Part shown: positions 13,411-23,025 of the stretch, in pieces | Layout: each line of letters starts with the position of its first letter | Position numbering within the stretch: position 1 is the first letter of the stretch | Assembly (NCBI RefSeq): GCF_000327065.1 | Contig: NC_019936.1 | Coordinates: 1-64,000 of the forward strand | Direction of reading: 5' to 3' | Source of the DNA: Stutzerimonas stutzeri RCH2 | GTDB lineage: Bacteria > Pseudomonadota > Gammaproteobacteria > Pseudomonadales > Pseudomonadaceae | Length of the DNA stretch: 64,000 bases | Program-made: the position numbers and the translations under genes | Notes under the pieces: generated by a model | Database searches by the model: none | What the model was told of the DNA's origin: nothing | Seen by the model: only the letters and a program-made list of their open reading frames with translations

Positions 13411-14354
13411 TCTGCAGCCTCCAGCTTGGCCAGCACTTCGTCACGCAGTTCGGGGGTGGCCATGGGGAAGCCGAGTTTGGCGCGGGCCAGCAGGTAGCTC
13501 TGGGCGATCGAGCGCGCCAGGCTGCGTACGCGCAGGATGTATTGCTGGCGCGCGGTGACCGAAATGGCGCGGCGGGCATCGAGCAGGTTGAAGGTGTGCG
13601 AGGCCTTGACCACCATCTCGTAGGCCGGCAGCGGCAGCTCGGCAGCCATCAGCCGGTTGGCTTCGCTCTCGTAGAAATCGAACAGTTCGAACAGCTTCGG
13701 CACATTGGCGTGCTCGAAGTTGTAGGTCGACTGCTCCACCTCGTTCTGGTGGAACACGTCGCCGTAGGTCACGGTGCCGAACGGGCCATCGGCCCAGATC
13801 AGGTCATAGACCGAGTCGACGCCCTGCAGGTACATGGCCAGGCGCTCGAGACCGTAGGTGATCTCGCCGGTGACCGGATAGCACTCGACGCCACCGACTT
13901 GCTGGAAATAGGTGAACTGGGTGACTTCCATGCCGTTGAGCCAGACTTCCCAGCCCAGGCCCCAGGCGCCGAGGGTCGGCGATTCCCAGTTGTCTTCGAC
14001 GAAACGTACGTCGTGCACCGAGGTGTCGACGCCGATGCGGCGCAGCGACTCCAGGTACAGATCCTGGATGTTGTCCGGATTGGGCTTGAGCACGACCTGG
14101 AACTGGTAGTAGTGCTGCAGACGGTTGGGGTTCTCGCCGTAGCGGCCATCGGCCGGGCGACGCGAAGGCTGAACGTAGGCGGCGTTCCAGGTCTCGGGAC
14201 CGATGGCGCGCAGGAAGGTGGCGGTGTGGAATGTACCGGCGCCCATTTCCATGTCATAGGGCTGCAGGACCACGCAACCCTGCTCGGCCCAGTAGCTTTG
14301 CAGGGCGAGGATCAGGTCTTGGAAGGTGCGCACGGCAGGCGTAGTCTGGCTCAA
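13407..14354 (-). CDS. glyQ: glycine--tRNA ligase subunit alpha
   Basis: The 315-residue catalytic class II subunit contains the blocks [18 protein letters not shown] and [19 protein letters not shown]. The start is a TTG at 14354, giving [15 protein letters not shown], which matches the family's normal start and length. The frame is open for 38 more codons upstream but those residues are not conserved. It is the first gene of a glyQ-glyS-gmhB-plsC unit with two ATGA overlaps. It is divergent from tag, about 107 bp away. Confidence 0.95.
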   Translation of the reverse strand: MSQTTPAVRTFQDLILALQSYWAEQGCVVLQPYDMEMGAGTFHTATFLRAIGPETWNAAYVQPSRRPADGRYGENPNRLQHYYQFQVVLKPNPDNIQDLYLESLRRIGVDTSVHDVRFVEDNWESPTLGAWGLGWEVWLNGMEVTQFTYFQQVGGVECYPVTGEITYGLERLAMYLQGVDSVYDLIWADGPFGTVTYGDVFHQNEVEQSTYNFEHANVPKLFELFDFYESEANRLMAAELPLPAYEMVVKASHTFNLLDARRAISVTARQQYILRVRSLARSIAQSYLLARAKLGFPMATPELRDEVLAKLEAAE

Positions 14355-14461
14355 AATTTCACCTGTGCTGGGCTTCGACAGAAAGCCTCGAAGTATACCC
14401 CCCGCATGGTCGCGCTTGCGATGGTTTCGGCCATCGGACGAGGCCTGCGCAAGGAGACCAC

Positions 14462-15019
14462 ATGCCACGTTGCGCCTGGTGCGGCACGGACCCGCTGTAC
14501 ATCGACTACCACGATCGCGAATGGGGCGTGCCGACTCGTGATCCGCAGGTGCTGTTCGAATTCCTCCTGCTGGAAGCTTTCCAGGCCGGTCTCTCGTGGA
14601 TCACCGTGTTGCGCAAGCGCGAGCGCTACCGGCAGGTGCTGTTCGGCTTCGATGCGGAGCGTCTGGCGCGCATGAGCGATGCCGAGATCGACGAACGCAT
14701 GCAGGACCCCGGCATCATCCGCAACCGGCGCAAACTCGAGGCGACGCGCAGCAACGCACGTGCCTGGTTGCAACTGGAAGACCCGGTGGACTTCATCTGG
14801 TCCTTCGTCGACGGCGAGCCGAAGATCAACCGCTTCGAGCGCATCGCACAGGTCCCGGCCGTCTCGCCCGAGGCCGAGGCGATGAGCAAGGGGCTGAAGA
14901 AGGCCGGCTTCAGCTTCGTCGGGCCGACCATCTGTTATGCCTACATGCAGGCATGCGGCCTGGTCATGGATCACGTCACCGACTGCGAGCGGTATGCCGT
15001 GCTGGCTGGCACCGAATGA
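14462..15019 (+). CDS. tag: DNA-3-methyladenine glycosylase I
   Basis: Tag removes 3-methyladenine from alkylated DNA. The 185-residue protein opens [22 protein letters not shown]. Cys4 and His17, together with the His and Cys of DHVTDC near the C-terminus, form the zinc site known from E. coli Tag. The substrate-pocket segment [10 protein letters not shown] is intact. AAGGAG lies about 7 bp before the ATG. Divergent from glyQ, as in P. aeruginosa. Confidence 0.95.
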   Translation: MPRCAWCGTDPLYIDYHDREWGVPTRDPQVLFEFLLLEAFQAGLSWITVLRKRERYRQVLFGFDAERLARMSDAEIDERMQDPGIIRNRRKLEATRSNARAWLQLEDPVDFIWSFVDGEPKINRFERIAQVPAVSPEAEAMSKGLKKAGFSFVGPTICYAYMQACGLVMDHVTDCERYAVLAGTE

Positions 15020-15127
15020 TCCACCGCAGGGTTACGTTGCCAAGATGCAGGGCATTGCGACGGCTGCGCCTGAAAGCTGACTGCGGTTGCAGGTAGACTA
15101 GGCGACCTGAAAATTTCGGAGTGCGGT

Positions 15128-16015
15128 GTGGAAAAGCTCAAAGGTGCCATCGTCGTCGGCTCCCTGCGACTGTTCGCTCGACTGCCCTGGGGCATGGTCC
15201 AGGGTCTGGGCGCGATGATCGGCTGGCTGATGTGGAAGCTGCCGAACCGCTCGCGTGAGGTGGCGCGGATCAATCTGCAGAAGTGCTTTCCCGAACTGAG
15301 CGCCGCGGAGCTCGAAGCGCTGCTCGGCCGCACGCTGCGCGAAACCGGGATGACCTTCACCGAAAGCGCCTGCGCCTGGATCTGGCCGGCGCAGAAGACC
15401 CTCGGTCTGGTCCGCCAGGTCGAAGGCCTTGAAGTGCTGCAGGCGGCGCTGGCATCCGGCAAGGGCGTGGTCGGCATCACCAGCCACCTGGGCAACTGGG
15501 AAGTGCTCAATCATTTCTATTGCGACCAGTGCAAGCCGATCATCTTCTATCGTCCGCCGAAGCTGAAGGCAGTGGACGAACTGTTGCAGCAACAACGTGT
15601 GCAATTGGGCAACCGGGTTGCGCCGTCGACCCGCGAAGGCATTCTCAGCGTCATCAAGGAAGTCCGCCGTGGCGGCGCGGTGGGTATCCCGGCCGATCCG
15701 GAACCGAGCGAAGGCAGCGGCATATTCGTGCCTTTCTTTGCCACCCAGGCGCTAACCAGCAAGTTCGTGCCGGGCATGCTCGCCGGCGGCAAGGCGGTTG
15801 GCGTTTTTCTTCACGCGTTGCGCCTGGAGGACGGTTCGGGCTACAAGGTGGTGCTCGAGGCAGCGCCCGAAGGGATGTACAGCGAGGATGCCGAAACCGG
15901 CGTTGCGGCGATGAGCGCAATGATCGAGAAGTACGTGCGCGCCTATCCCAGCCAATACATGTGGACCATGAAGCGCTTCAAGAAACGCCCCGCTGGCGAA
16001 AAGCGCTGGTACTGA
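15128..16015 (+). CDS. lpxL: lipid A biosynthesis lauroyl acyltransferase (LpxL/HtrB family)
   Basis: This 295-residue inner-membrane enzyme adds a secondary acyl chain to lipid A. It starts at a GTG with GGAG 7 bp upstream. A hydrophobic segment near the N-terminus anchors the protein, and the catalytic HX4E motif is seen in SHLGNWE. The late block PADPEPSEGSGIFVPFFA is typical of the family. Family member choice (LpxL, LpxM or a Pseudomonas HtrB paralogue) cannot be settled from sequence alone. Confidence 0.9.
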   Translation: MEKLKGAIVVGSLRLFARLPWGMVQGLGAMIGWLMWKLPNRSREVARINLQKCFPELSAAELEALLGRTLRETGMTFTESACAWIWPAQKTLGLVRQVEGLEVLQAALASGKGVVGITSHLGNWEVLNHFYCDQCKPIIFYRPPKLKAVDELLQQQRVQLGNRVAPSTREGILSVIKEVRRGGAVGIPADPEPSEGSGIFVPFFATQALTSKFVPGMLAGGKAVGVFLHALRLEDGSGYKVVLEAAPEGMYSEDAETGVAAMSAMIEKYVRAYPSQYMWTMKRFKKRPAGEKRWY

Positions 16016-16041
16016 CGAATAACAACGACAAGGACGATCGT

Positions 16042-16308
16042 ATGCGCAATCAGCGACAGCATCCGCGTACCAACATGAAGTGCCGCATCCGCATTGCGCA
16101 TCCGGCGTTCGGCGAGGTTTTCGCCCATACCCGTGATCTGTCGGACGGCGGTGTCTACGTGCGACATCCCGAACTGGTGGTACTGCAGCCGGGTGCGATG
16201 GTTACGGGGCAGGTGCAGGACCTGCCGATCCCGGCGCCGGAACTGCGGATGGTGGTGATGCGGGTCGATGCCGAAGGGGTCGGCCTGCAGTTCGTGCGCG
16301 AGGACTGA
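16042..16308 (+). CDS. PilZ domain protein
   Basis: An 88-residue single-domain PilZ protein. The c-di-GMP-binding signature is present as RQHPR (RxxxR) near residue 5 followed by DLSDGG (D/NxSxxG) near 34. AAGGA precedes the ATG. It directly follows lpxL, as in P. aeruginosa. It probably acts as a c-di-GMP effector, and a globin-coupled cyclase is encoded 6 kb away, but no link between the two is shown. Confidence 0.9.
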   Translation: MRNQRQHPRTNMKCRIRIAHPAFGEVFAHTRDLSDGGVYVRHPELVVLQPGAMVTGQVQDLPIPAPELRMVVMRVDAEGVGLQFVRED

Positions 16309-16333
16309 TTCCGCGGCGCGCGACGCTGCCGGT

Positions 16334-16651
16334 TCAGTCAGGCGTCAGCCGGTCGAGCCGACGCAGAAACACGCTCATTTCCTTTTCCGCCTGCTTGTCG
16401 CCCTGGGCGTTCGCCGCGGCAATGCCGCGCTCCCAGGCCTGGTGGGCGCCCGGCTTGTCGCCATCGGCCTGCAGCGCCTTGCCCAGCAGTTTCCAGGCGG
16501 CGGAATATTTCGGATCGAGTTCGACGCAGCGGCGCAAGTGCTCTGCCGCCCGGCCCGGCTGCCCGGCGTCCATGTAACCCTTGCCGAGGCCGAAGCGCAG
16601 CATCGGATTATCCATGCCTTGGGAGAGCATCTTTTCCAGTGATTCGAGCAT
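16334..16651 (-). CDS. small tetratricopeptide repeat protein
   Basis: The 105-residue protein consists mainly of two TPR-like helix-turn-helix units with the typical spacing of Gly, Ala and Pro (LRFGLGKGYMDAGQPGRAAEH, then SAAWKLLGKALQADGDKPGA). There is no signal peptide. TPRs mediate protein contacts and no partner can be named. It is convergent with the PilZ gene, 25 bp apart. A similar protein sits at this place in P. aeruginosa. Confidence 0.8.
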   Translation of the reverse strand: MLESLEKMLSQGMDNPMLRFGLGKGYMDAGQPGRAAEHLRRCVELDPKYSAAWKLLGKALQADGDKPGAHQAWERGIAAANAQGDKQAEKEMSVFLRRLDRLTPD

Positions 16652-16720
16652 TTTCGGACCTTTTTGCAGCGCGGCGCCCAGGGAAGTTTCCTCACTTTAG
16701 TGCAAAGCGATTACCGGGCA

Positions 16721-16778
16721 AGGCTGCCAGCATACGCCATTGGTCTTAGCCGTTGCGCCCGTATCGTGCTGGCAGCCT
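16721..16778. repeat. 12-bp inverted repeat downstream of the ehu operon
   Basis: AGGCTGCCAGCA (16721-16732) and TGCTGGCAGCCT (16767-16778) are perfect inverted copies separated by 34 nt. They lie between the ends of two minus-strand genes. The hairpin could stabilise or end the ehuA transcript, but there is no T run, so I do not call it a terminator. Confidence 0.5.
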
Positions 16779-16797
16779 GTGACGGCGGTGTGGCGTC

Positions 16798-17634
16798 TCA
16801 GTGGGCTTCGTTGACCGCGCTGAGAAACTCCCGGGTGCGCTCCTCCTGCGGGTTGTTGAACAGCTCATCCGGACTGCCCTGCTCGTGAATCCGGCCCTGA
16901 TGGAAGAAGCACACTCGGTCGGCGAACTCGCGGGCGAAGCCCATCTGGTGGGTGACCATGAGCATGGTCAGGTTGTGCGCCTCGCCAAGGCGGCGAATCA
17001 CGTTCAGCACCTCACCGCAGAGTTCCGGGTCGAGCGCCGAGGTCACCTCGTCGAACAGCATCACCTTCGGCCGCATGGCCAGCGCACGGGCAATCGCCAC
17101 GCGCTGTTGCTGGCCACCGGAGAGCTGGGCCGGGAAGTGTTCCAGCTTGTCTTCCAGGCCGACCATGGCCAGCAGTTCTTCGGCACGTCCGCGGGCTTCG
17201 GCCTTGCTCAGACCGAGCACCTGCACCGGCGCTTCCATGACGTTCTGCAGAGCATTCATGTGCGGGAACAGGTTGAAACTCTGGAATACCATGCCGACCT
17301 TGCCGCGCACTCGTCGCAGATGACGGGCATTGGCCGGGACCAGCTGGCCACTGGCGTCGGGCATGTGCGTCAGTGGCTCGCCGTCGACCTCGATCACGCC
17401 TTCGTCGATGCCCTCTAGCGTCATCAGCACCCGCAGCAGCGTTGACTTGCCCGAGCCGCTGGGGCCGATGATTGCAACCTTCTCGCCTTCCTCGATTTGC
17501 AGATCAAGCCCGTCGAGCACGGTCAGCTCGCCGTAGCGTTTGGTCACGCCGGCGAAGCGCACCAGAGGCTGCGCCTGCTCTGGCTGCTGTGGTGTCGGGT
17601 TCAGGGTATCCGTGGATTGCATCGGCGTAGTCAT
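16798..17634 (-). CDS. ehuA: ABC transporter ATP-binding protein, probable ectoine/hydroxyectoine importer EhuA
   Basis: A 278-residue nucleotide-binding subunit. Walker A GPSGSGKST, the Q-loop FQSFNLFPHM, the signature LSGGQQQR and Walker B VMLFDE are all intact. The stretch LRVLMTLEGIDEGVIEVDGE and the late LVPANARHLRRVRG recall EhuA rather than generic glutamine-type subunits, but this is from memory. The ATG at 17634 overlaps the permease stop as ATGA. It is the last gene of a four-gene importer operon. A general polar amino acid importer is the alternative. Confidence 0.75.
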   Translation of the reverse strand: MTTPMQSTDTLNPTPQQPEQAQPLVRFAGVTKRYGELTVLDGLDLQIEEGEKVAIIGPSGSGKSTLLRVLMTLEGIDEGVIEVDGEPLTHMPDASGQLVPANARHLRRVRGKVGMVFQSFNLFPHMNALQNVMEAPVQVLGLSKAEARGRAEELLAMVGLEDKLEHFPAQLSGGQQQRVAIARALAMRPKVMLFDEVTSALDPELCGEVLNVIRRLGEAHNLTMLMVTHQMGFAREFADRVCFFHQGRIHEQGSPDELFNNPQEERTREFLSAVNEAH

Positions 17635-18290
17635 CGGGTCAGCTCCATGCGGTTTTCCAGACGGCGCACGCACCAGGCGAGGCCGAGGCTGAGAATGAGG
17701 AAGAAGATGCCGACCATGGTGATCGGTTCGAGATAGCGGAAGCTTTCGGAGCCGATGTTCTTGGCCCGTTGCATGATTTCCACCACGGTGATCGCCGAAA
17801 GAACGGGCGTGTCCTTGAGGATCGAGATCAGGTAGTTGCCCAGCGCCGGCAGCACCGGACGCAGCGCCTGCGGCAGGATCACGTCGCGGTAGGCGGTCCA
17901 GGGCTTCATGTTCAGCGCGGTGACCGCCTCCCACTGCGAGCGCGGCACTGCGTCCAGGCCGGCGCGGTAGACCTCGGCGGTGTAGCAGGCGTAGTGCAGG
18001 GCGATGCCGATGATCCCCGCCTGCATCGCGCTGAGGTTGAGGCCGTAGTTGGGGAATACGTAGAACAGGAAGTACACCTGGATCAGCAGCGGTGTGCTGC
18101 GGATGAACTCGATCAACCCGGTGATCGGCCAGGAAAGCCAGCGCAGGCGGCTGCGCCGGCCGATGGCGAGGAACAGGCCGAGCACCACGGCGATGGCGAA
18201 GCCGGCCAGGGCAATGCCGATGGTGGTCAGCGAGGCATCCAGCAGGCGCGGCAGGATCTCGCGGGCGAACTGCCAGTCGAAAAAGTTCAT
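17631..18290 (-). CDS. ehuD: ABC transporter permease, probable EhuD
   Basis: A 219-residue inner-membrane permease of the His/Glu/Gln/Arg type with about five hydrophobic segments. The EAA loop is seen as QWEAVTALNMKPWTAYRDVILPQA, the contact site for the ATPase. Both ends overlap neighbours by 4 bp, with ehuA downstream and ehuC upstream. The substrate is inferred only from the operon's overall similarity to the ectoine system. Confidence 0.75.
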   Translation of the reverse strand: MNFFDWQFAREILPRLLDASLTTIGIALAGFAIAVVLGLFLAIGRRSRLRWLSWPITGLIEFIRSTPLLIQVYFLFYVFPNYGLNLSAMQAGIIGIALHYACYTAEVYRAGLDAVPRSQWEAVTALNMKPWTAYRDVILPQALRPVLPALGNYLISILKDTPVLSAITVVEIMQRAKNIGSESFRYLEPITMVGIFFLILSLGLAWCVRRLENRMELTR

Positions 18291-18946
18291 GACAGGCCCC
18301 CGCGCATCCGTCCGCGGGCCAGGCGCCGCTCCAGTTGGCGCATGCCGAAGTTTATCGTCTGGGCCAGAACGAAGTAGATGACCAATGCCAGACCGAAGAT
18401 CTCCATGGTCATCAGCGTCGCCTGATCCAGCTGGCGGGCACGGAAGGCCAGGTCGGAAAGGGTGATCAGCGAGACCAGCGAAGTGTTCTTCAGCAGTTCG
18501 ATCAGCAGGTTGGTGCCAGGCGGGATCGCCGCCAGTAATGCCTGCGGCAGGATGATTCGGCGCATGCGTGTCAGTGGCGTCATGTTCAGCGCCTGACAGG
18601 CTTCATGCTGGCCCCGGTGCACCGAGCGGATCGCGCCGCGCAGCACCTCGGCGCCGTAGGCACCGATATTCAGGCCGAGGCCGACCACGGCCACGGCGAA
18701 GGCGCTCATTTCGATATTGAACGGCGGCATCGGCAGCACGAAGTACAGCCAGAACAGCTGCACCAGCAGCGACGAGCCGCGGAAGACCTCGATATAGGTG
18801 ATGGCCAGCCAGCGCAATGGCGCCACTGGCGAGAGCCGGGCCAGCGCGGCGATCAGCGCGCAGGCGATGGCCAGCAGGGAGCCGAAGAAGGTCACCTTGA
18901 CGGTGACCCAGGCACCCTGCAGCAGCAGAGGAAGCAGTTCGATCAT
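18287..18946 (-). CDS. ehuC: ABC transporter permease, probable EhuC
   Basis: The second 219-residue permease of the importer. It has the HEACQALNMTPLTRMRRIILPQA EAA loop and the segment VEVFRG-like YIEVFRGSSLLVQLFW typical of this permease family. It probably pairs with the EhuD subunit to form the channel. The gap to ehuB upstream is 120 bp. Confidence 0.75.
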   Translation of the reverse strand: MIELLPLLLQGAWVTVKVTFFGSLLAIACALIAALARLSPVAPLRWLAITYIEVFRGSSLLVQLFWLYFVLPMPPFNIEMSAFAVAVVGLGLNIGAYGAEVLRGAIRSVHRGQHEACQALNMTPLTRMRRIILPQALLAAIPPGTNLLIELLKNTSLVSLITLSDLAFRARQLDQATLMTMEIFGLALVIYFVLAQTINFGMRQLERRLARGRMRGGLS

Positions 18947-19066
18947 GATGCGCTATCCGGTTTTCCGGAGCGCTGAGCGAGGCTGCGCAAACAGCGGCGC
19001 AGCCTTGGTCAGCGTTCACGGGCGGAACAGCGGGTCGGCGGTGCCGACCCCCCGCCCGCCGGGCTG

Positions 19067-19924
19067 TCAGGCACCGCAGAGTTCGGCGGCGGTCTTGTCG
19101 GTGACGTTGGAGCGATCGAAGCCGAATGGCTCAATGGTCTTCAGATGCTCCTCGCTACCCAGCCATTGCTTGAGCTCGGCATTGATCGCGTCACGCAGCG
19201 CCTTGTCCTGTGGACGGAAGGCCAGCGCACCGTAGCCGGCACGGGACGGGTCGTCCTTGAAGTCAGCGATGGCTTCGACATCGTCACCGGCCTTGTCCGC
19301 CAGCCCTTTCATGGTCAGCTGGGTGCCGATGGCGGCATCGGCGCGACCGCTGCGTACGGCCTGCAGCTGCGAGGTGGTGTCGGGCACCTGCAGAATCTGC
19401 GAATCCTTGATGCCGGCCTTGCGCGCATAACCGAGGTTAACGGTGCCGGACATGATGGCGATCTTCACCTCGGGGTTGCCGGCGATGTCCTCGTAGCTGC
19501 GCAGGTTCTTCGGGTTGCCTTCGGCCACCAACAGGGTGTCGAGCAGGCGGTAGTGCGGATCGGTGAACAGTACCTGCTTGCAGCGCTCAGGGGTGATGTA
19601 CATGCCGGCGGCGATCAGATCGAAGCGCCCTGCGCGCAGCCCGGGAATCAACGAGCCCCACTCGGTGAGCACCGGCTTGATGGTGTCGATCTCCATGCGC
19701 TCGAAGACCTTGCGTACGATCTCCGGCGATTCACCGGTGACACTGCCGTCGAGGGCGGTGTAGGCGAACGGTGTTTCATTGGCGTAACCGATGCGGACGC
19801 TGCTGCTGTTCTTGATCTTTTCCAGGGTATCGGCCTGGGTGATGCTGGCGAAACCGAGGCTGGCCAGGGCGGCGCAGCCGATCAGCAGCCGGCGGGAGCG
19901 TGTCGGGATGGTGCTGTTCCTCAT
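19067..19924 (-). CDS. ehuB: substrate-binding protein, probable ectoine/hydroxyectoine-binding EhuB
   Basis: A 285-residue periplasmic binding protein of the SBP type 3 family. The ATG at 19924 follows AGGAG and gives a signal peptide that ends near ASITQA. The motifs WGSLIPGLRAGRFDLIAAGMYI and the C-terminal IEPFGF plus LC recall EhuB. Ectoines are compatible solutes used as osmoprotectants or nutrients. No ectoine breakdown or synthesis genes are in the window, so uptake for osmoprotection is the simplest reading. Substrate confidence is moderate. Confidence 0.75.
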   Translation of the reverse strand: MRNSTIPTRSRRLLIGCAALASLGFASITQADTLEKIKNSSSVRIGYANETPFAYTALDGSVTGESPEIVRKVFERMEIDTIKPVLTEWGSLIPGLRAGRFDLIAAGMYITPERCKQVLFTDPHYRLLDTLLVAEGNPKNLRSYEDIAGNPEVKIAIMSGTVNLGYARKAGIKDSQILQVPDTTSQLQAVRSGRADAAIGTQLTMKGLADKAGDDVEAIADFKDDPSRAGYGALAFRPQDKALRDAINAELKQWLGSEEHLKTIEPFGFDRSNVTDKTAAELCGA

Positions 19925-20035
19925 GGGAGTTTCTCCTGTTCCTTGTAGAGACCCGAGGAATCGGATCGTTATTTGTCTAGGAGGGGCATTGCTCATGCTC
20001 AGGTTGAGAACGTTTTCGGCGCGGCCTGGTAAAAC

Positions 20036-20061
20036 CGATTGACGATAGTTTCGTTCAATCG
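20036..20061. promoter_or_regulatory. inverted repeat upstream of ehuB, possible operator
   Basis: CGATTGA (20036-20042) and TCAATCG (20055-20061) are perfect inverted arms about 110 bp upstream of the ehuB start. The rest of the 330-bp gap between ehuB and the trkA terminator shows no gene. A regulator binding here is a guess based on symmetry and place. Confidence 0.3.
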
Positions 20062-20208
20062 ACCGGTTAAACCAGCGTCAAGCTTGGAGAGTACAAAAGC
20101 TGGCCATAAAATGGAAATCGGAAGGCATTGGAGGCGAATGGATGCAATTGGAGGGGATGGTGAAAATCGCGAGGAAGCAGACGCAAGGGTTTCCTGATTG
20201 ATAAAACA

Positions 20209-20236
20209 AAACGACCCGCCAGTTGGCGGGTCGTTT
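20209..20236. terminator. terminator downstream of trkA
   Basis: AAACGACCCGCC and GGCGGGTCGTTT form a perfect 12-bp stem with loop AGTT. On the minus strand it is followed by TTGTTTT, so it ends the def-fmt-rsmB-trkA direction. Confidence 0.88.
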
Positions 20237-20254
20237 ATTCGGCGGTAACCAGGA

Positions 20255-21628
20255 TTAAAAGAAGGTCAGCCCGGCCTGGAACAGGCGCTCCACATCGCGA
20301 ATGTGTTTCTTGTCGACCAGGAACAGGATGACGTGGTCGCCTGATTCGATACGCGTATCGTCGTGGGCAATCAGCACCTGATCGTCGCGGATCACCGCGC
20401 CGATAGTGGTTCCCGGTGGCAGTGCGATCTGCTCGATGGCGCGACCCACTACCTTGCTCGAACGCGGGTCGCCGTGGGCGATCACCTCGATGGCTTCGGC
20501 TGCCCCACGGCGCAGCGAGTGAGCGCTGACGATATCGCCGCGGCGGACGTGGGTCAGCAACGTGCCGATGGTCGCCAGCTGCGGGCTGATGGCGATGTCG
20601 ATCTCGCCACCCTGGACCAGGTCGACGTAGGCCGGGTTGTTGATGATGCACATCACCTTGCGCGCGCCGAGGCGCTTGGCCAGCAGCGAGGACATGATGT
20701 TGGCCTCGTCGTCGTTGGTCAGCGCGAGGAAAACGTCCGCTTCGTTGATGTTCTCCTCGACCAGTAGATCGCGGTCCGAGGCGCTGCCCTGCAGGATGAT
20801 GGTGCTGTCCAGGGTGTCGGAGAGGTAGCGGCAACGCGCCGGGTTCATCTCGATGATCTTGACCTGGTAACGGCTTTCGATTGCCTCGGCCAGTCGCTCG
20901 CCGATGTGACCGCCGCCGGCGATGACGATGCGCTTGTAGTTCTCGTCGAGGCGCCGCATCTCGCTCATCACCGCGCGGATGTGGCCTTTGGCAGCGATGA
21001 AGAACACTTCGTCATCGGCCTCGATCACCGTGTCGCCCTGCGGCAGGATCGCGTGGTTGCGGCGGAAGATGGCCGCGACGCGGGTGTCCACGTTGGGCAT
21101 GTGGCGGCGTAGCTGGCGCAGTTCCTGGCCGACCAACGGGCCGCCGTAATAGGCGCGCACTGCGACCAGCTGGGCCTTGCCGCCAGCGAAGTCGATCACC
21201 TGCAGCGAACCGGGATGCTCGATCAGGCGCTTGATGTAGTTGGTGACCACCTGCTCGGGGCTGATCAGCACGTCCACCGGAATCGCTTCGTTGTTGAACA
21301 GGCCTGAATGGACCAGATACGCCGATTCACGCACGCGGGCGATCTTGGTCGGCGTATGGAACAGCGTGTAGGCGACCTGGCAGGCAACCATGTTGGTTTC
21401 GTCGCTGTTGGTCACCGCCACCAGCATGTCGGCATCGTCCGCTCCGGCCTGGCGCAGCACGGTGGGAAACGAGCCGCGGCCCTGGATGGTGCGGATGTCC
21501 AGGCGATCGCCGAGATCGCGCAGGCGCTCGCCGTCGGTGTCCACCACGGTGATGTCGTTGGCTTCGCTGGCAAGGTGTTCGGCGAGCGTGCCGCCGACCT
21601 GACCGGCACCGAGAATGATGATCTTCAC
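20255..21628 (-). CDS. trkA: Trk system potassium transporter peripheral subunit TrkA
   Basis: The 457-residue protein is a tandem RCK protein. An N-terminal Rossmann motif [13 protein letters not shown] and a second [13 protein letters not shown] near 240 each bind NAD(H)/ATP, and each half ends in a TrkA-C domain. It gates the potassium channel subunits TrkH/TrkG at the inner membrane. Neither is encoded here. It follows rsmB by 74 bp, the conserved Pseudomonas arrangement. Confidence 0.96.
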   Translation of the reverse strand: MKIIILGAGQVGGTLAEHLASEANDITVVDTDGERLRDLGDRLDIRTIQGRGSFPTVLRQAGADDADMLVAVTNSDETNMVACQVAYTLFHTPTKIARVRESAYLVHSGLFNNEAIPVDVLISPEQVVTNYIKRLIEHPGSLQVIDFAGGKAQLVAVRAYYGGPLVGQELRQLRRHMPNVDTRVAAIFRRNHAILPQGDTVIEADDEVFFIAAKGHIRAVMSEMRRLDENYKRIVIAGGGHIGERLAEAIESRYQVKIIEMNPARCRYLSDTLDSTIILQGSASDRDLLVEENINEADVFLALTNDDEANIMSSLLAKRLGARKVMCIINNPAYVDLVQGGEIDIAISPQLATIGTLLTHVRRGDIVSAHSLRRGAAEAIEVIAHGDPRSSKVVGRAIEQIALPPGTTIGAVIRDDQVLIAHDDTRIESGDHVILFLVDKKHIRDVERLFQAGLTFF

Positions 21629-21702
21629 GCGATCACTCCTGAAAGGCGGACGACTGCCGCCGCTTCCATGTTGGGCCCGCGCGCACTGCGCCGGGGTTCG
21701 GC

Positions 21703-23025
21703 TTAGGCATCTCGGCCACGTGGCTGCGCCGCGATCTTGATCAGCTTGGCATAGTAGAAGCCGTCGTGGCCGCTCTCCTGCGGCAGCAGCTGGCGCCCGT
21801 GCATCTGGGGCAGGCCGAAGCCGCCCGCTAGATCCAGTTCACGGGCGCCCGGTGTGCGTTCGAGGAAGGCGGCGATCACTTCACGGTTCTCGGTCGGCAG
21901 CACCGAGCAGGTGGCATAGAGCAGCACGCCGCCGACCTCCAGCGTCGGCCACAGGGCATCGAGCATCTCGCCCTGCAGTGCGGCCAGCGGAGCGATGTCG
22001 TCGGCCTGGCGGGTCAGCTTGATGTCCGGATGGCGACGGATCACGCCGGTGGCCGAGCAGGGCGCATCGAGCAGGATGCGCTGGAACGGCTTGCCATCCC
22101 ACCAGCGCTCGGTGGCACGGGCGTCGTCGGCGACCAGTTCGGCCTGTAAATGCAGACGCTCGAGGTTTTCACGAACTCGCAGCAGACGCTTGGGTTCCAG
22201 ATCCAGCGCAACCAGCCCGGCCAATTGCGGCTCGCGTTCGAGCAGGTGACAGGTCTTGCCACCCGGTGCGCAACAGGCGTCCAGCACACGTTGGCCCGGC
22301 GCCAGGTCGAGCAGCGAGGCGGCCAGCTGCGCGGCCTCGTCCTGCACGCTGACCCGCCCTTCGGCAAAGCCTGGCAGCTGGTGCACGTCGCACGGCGCGG
22401 CCAGGCGGATGCCATCCTCGCTGAATTCGCAGGGATGAGCTTCGATACCGGCGCCTTGCAGCTCGGCCAGGTATCCGTCCCGGCTGACCTGACGGCGGTT
22501 GACCCGCAACATCATCGGCGGATGGGCATTGTTCGCCGCGCAGATGGCTTCCCAGTGCTCCGGCCAGTGCGCCTTGAGCGCCTTCTGCAGCCAGCGCGGA
22601 TGGGCGACGCGGATCACCGGGTCGTGTTCGAGTTCGGCCAGCAGGGCTTCGCCTTCGCGCTGGGCGCGCCGCAATACGGCGTTGAGCAATCCCTTGGCCC
22701 AGGGCTTCTTCAGCTTGTCGACGCAGCCGACGGTTTCGCCGATGGCCGCATGCGCCGGAATGCGGGAATAGAACAGCTGGTACAGGCCCACCAGCAACAG
22801 CGCCTCGACATCGCGATCGGCCGCCTTGAATGGTTTTTGCAGCAGCTTGTCGGCCAGTCCGGCCAGGCGTGGCTGCCAGCGCGCAGTGCCGAACGCCAGG
22901 TCCTGGGTCAGGCCGCGATCACGCGCGTCCACCTTGCCGAGCACCTCGGGCAGGCTGCTGCCCAACGAGGCCTTGCCCGAGAGCACGACGCTCAGCGCAC
23001 GGGCGGCGGCCAGGCGCGGGTTCAT
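21703..23025 (-). CDS. rsmB: 16S rRNA (cytosine967-C5)-methyltransferase
   Basis: RsmB (Sun, Fmu) methylates C967 of 16S rRNA. The 440-residue protein has the N-terminal NusB-like domain (about 1-140) and the SAM-dependent domain with [15 protein letters not shown]. Two cysteines, in PCSATG and [15 protein letters not shown], match the release and catalytic cysteines. The start overlaps the fmt stop as ATGA. Confidence 0.96.
   Translation of the reverse strand: MNPRLAAARALSVVLSGKASLGSSLPEVLGKVDARDRGLTQDLAFGTARWQPRLAGLADKLLQKPFKAADRDVEALLLVGLYQLFYSRIPAHAAIGETVGCVDKLKKPWAKGLLNAVLRRAQREGEALLAELEHDPVIRVAHPRWLQKALKAHWPEHWEAICAANNAHPPMMLRVNRRQVSRDGYLAELQGAGIEAHPCEFSEDGIRLAAPCDVHQLPGFAEGRVSVQDEAAQLAASLLDLAPGQRVLDACCAPGGKTCHLLEREPQLAGLVALDLEPKRLLRVRENLERLHLQAELVADDARATERWWDGKPFQRILLDAPCSATGVIRRHPDIKLTRQADDIAPLAALQGEMLDALWPTLEVGGVLLYATCSVLPTENREVIAAFLERTPGARELDLAGGFGLPQMHGRQLLPQESGHDGFYYAKLIKIAAQPRGRDA

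Noticed and set aside
10945..13497. An 850-codon open frame antisense to gmhB and glyS
   Set aside because: It runs across two confident genes on the other strand, has no ribosome site and no family motifs. Long antisense frames are expected at this GC content.
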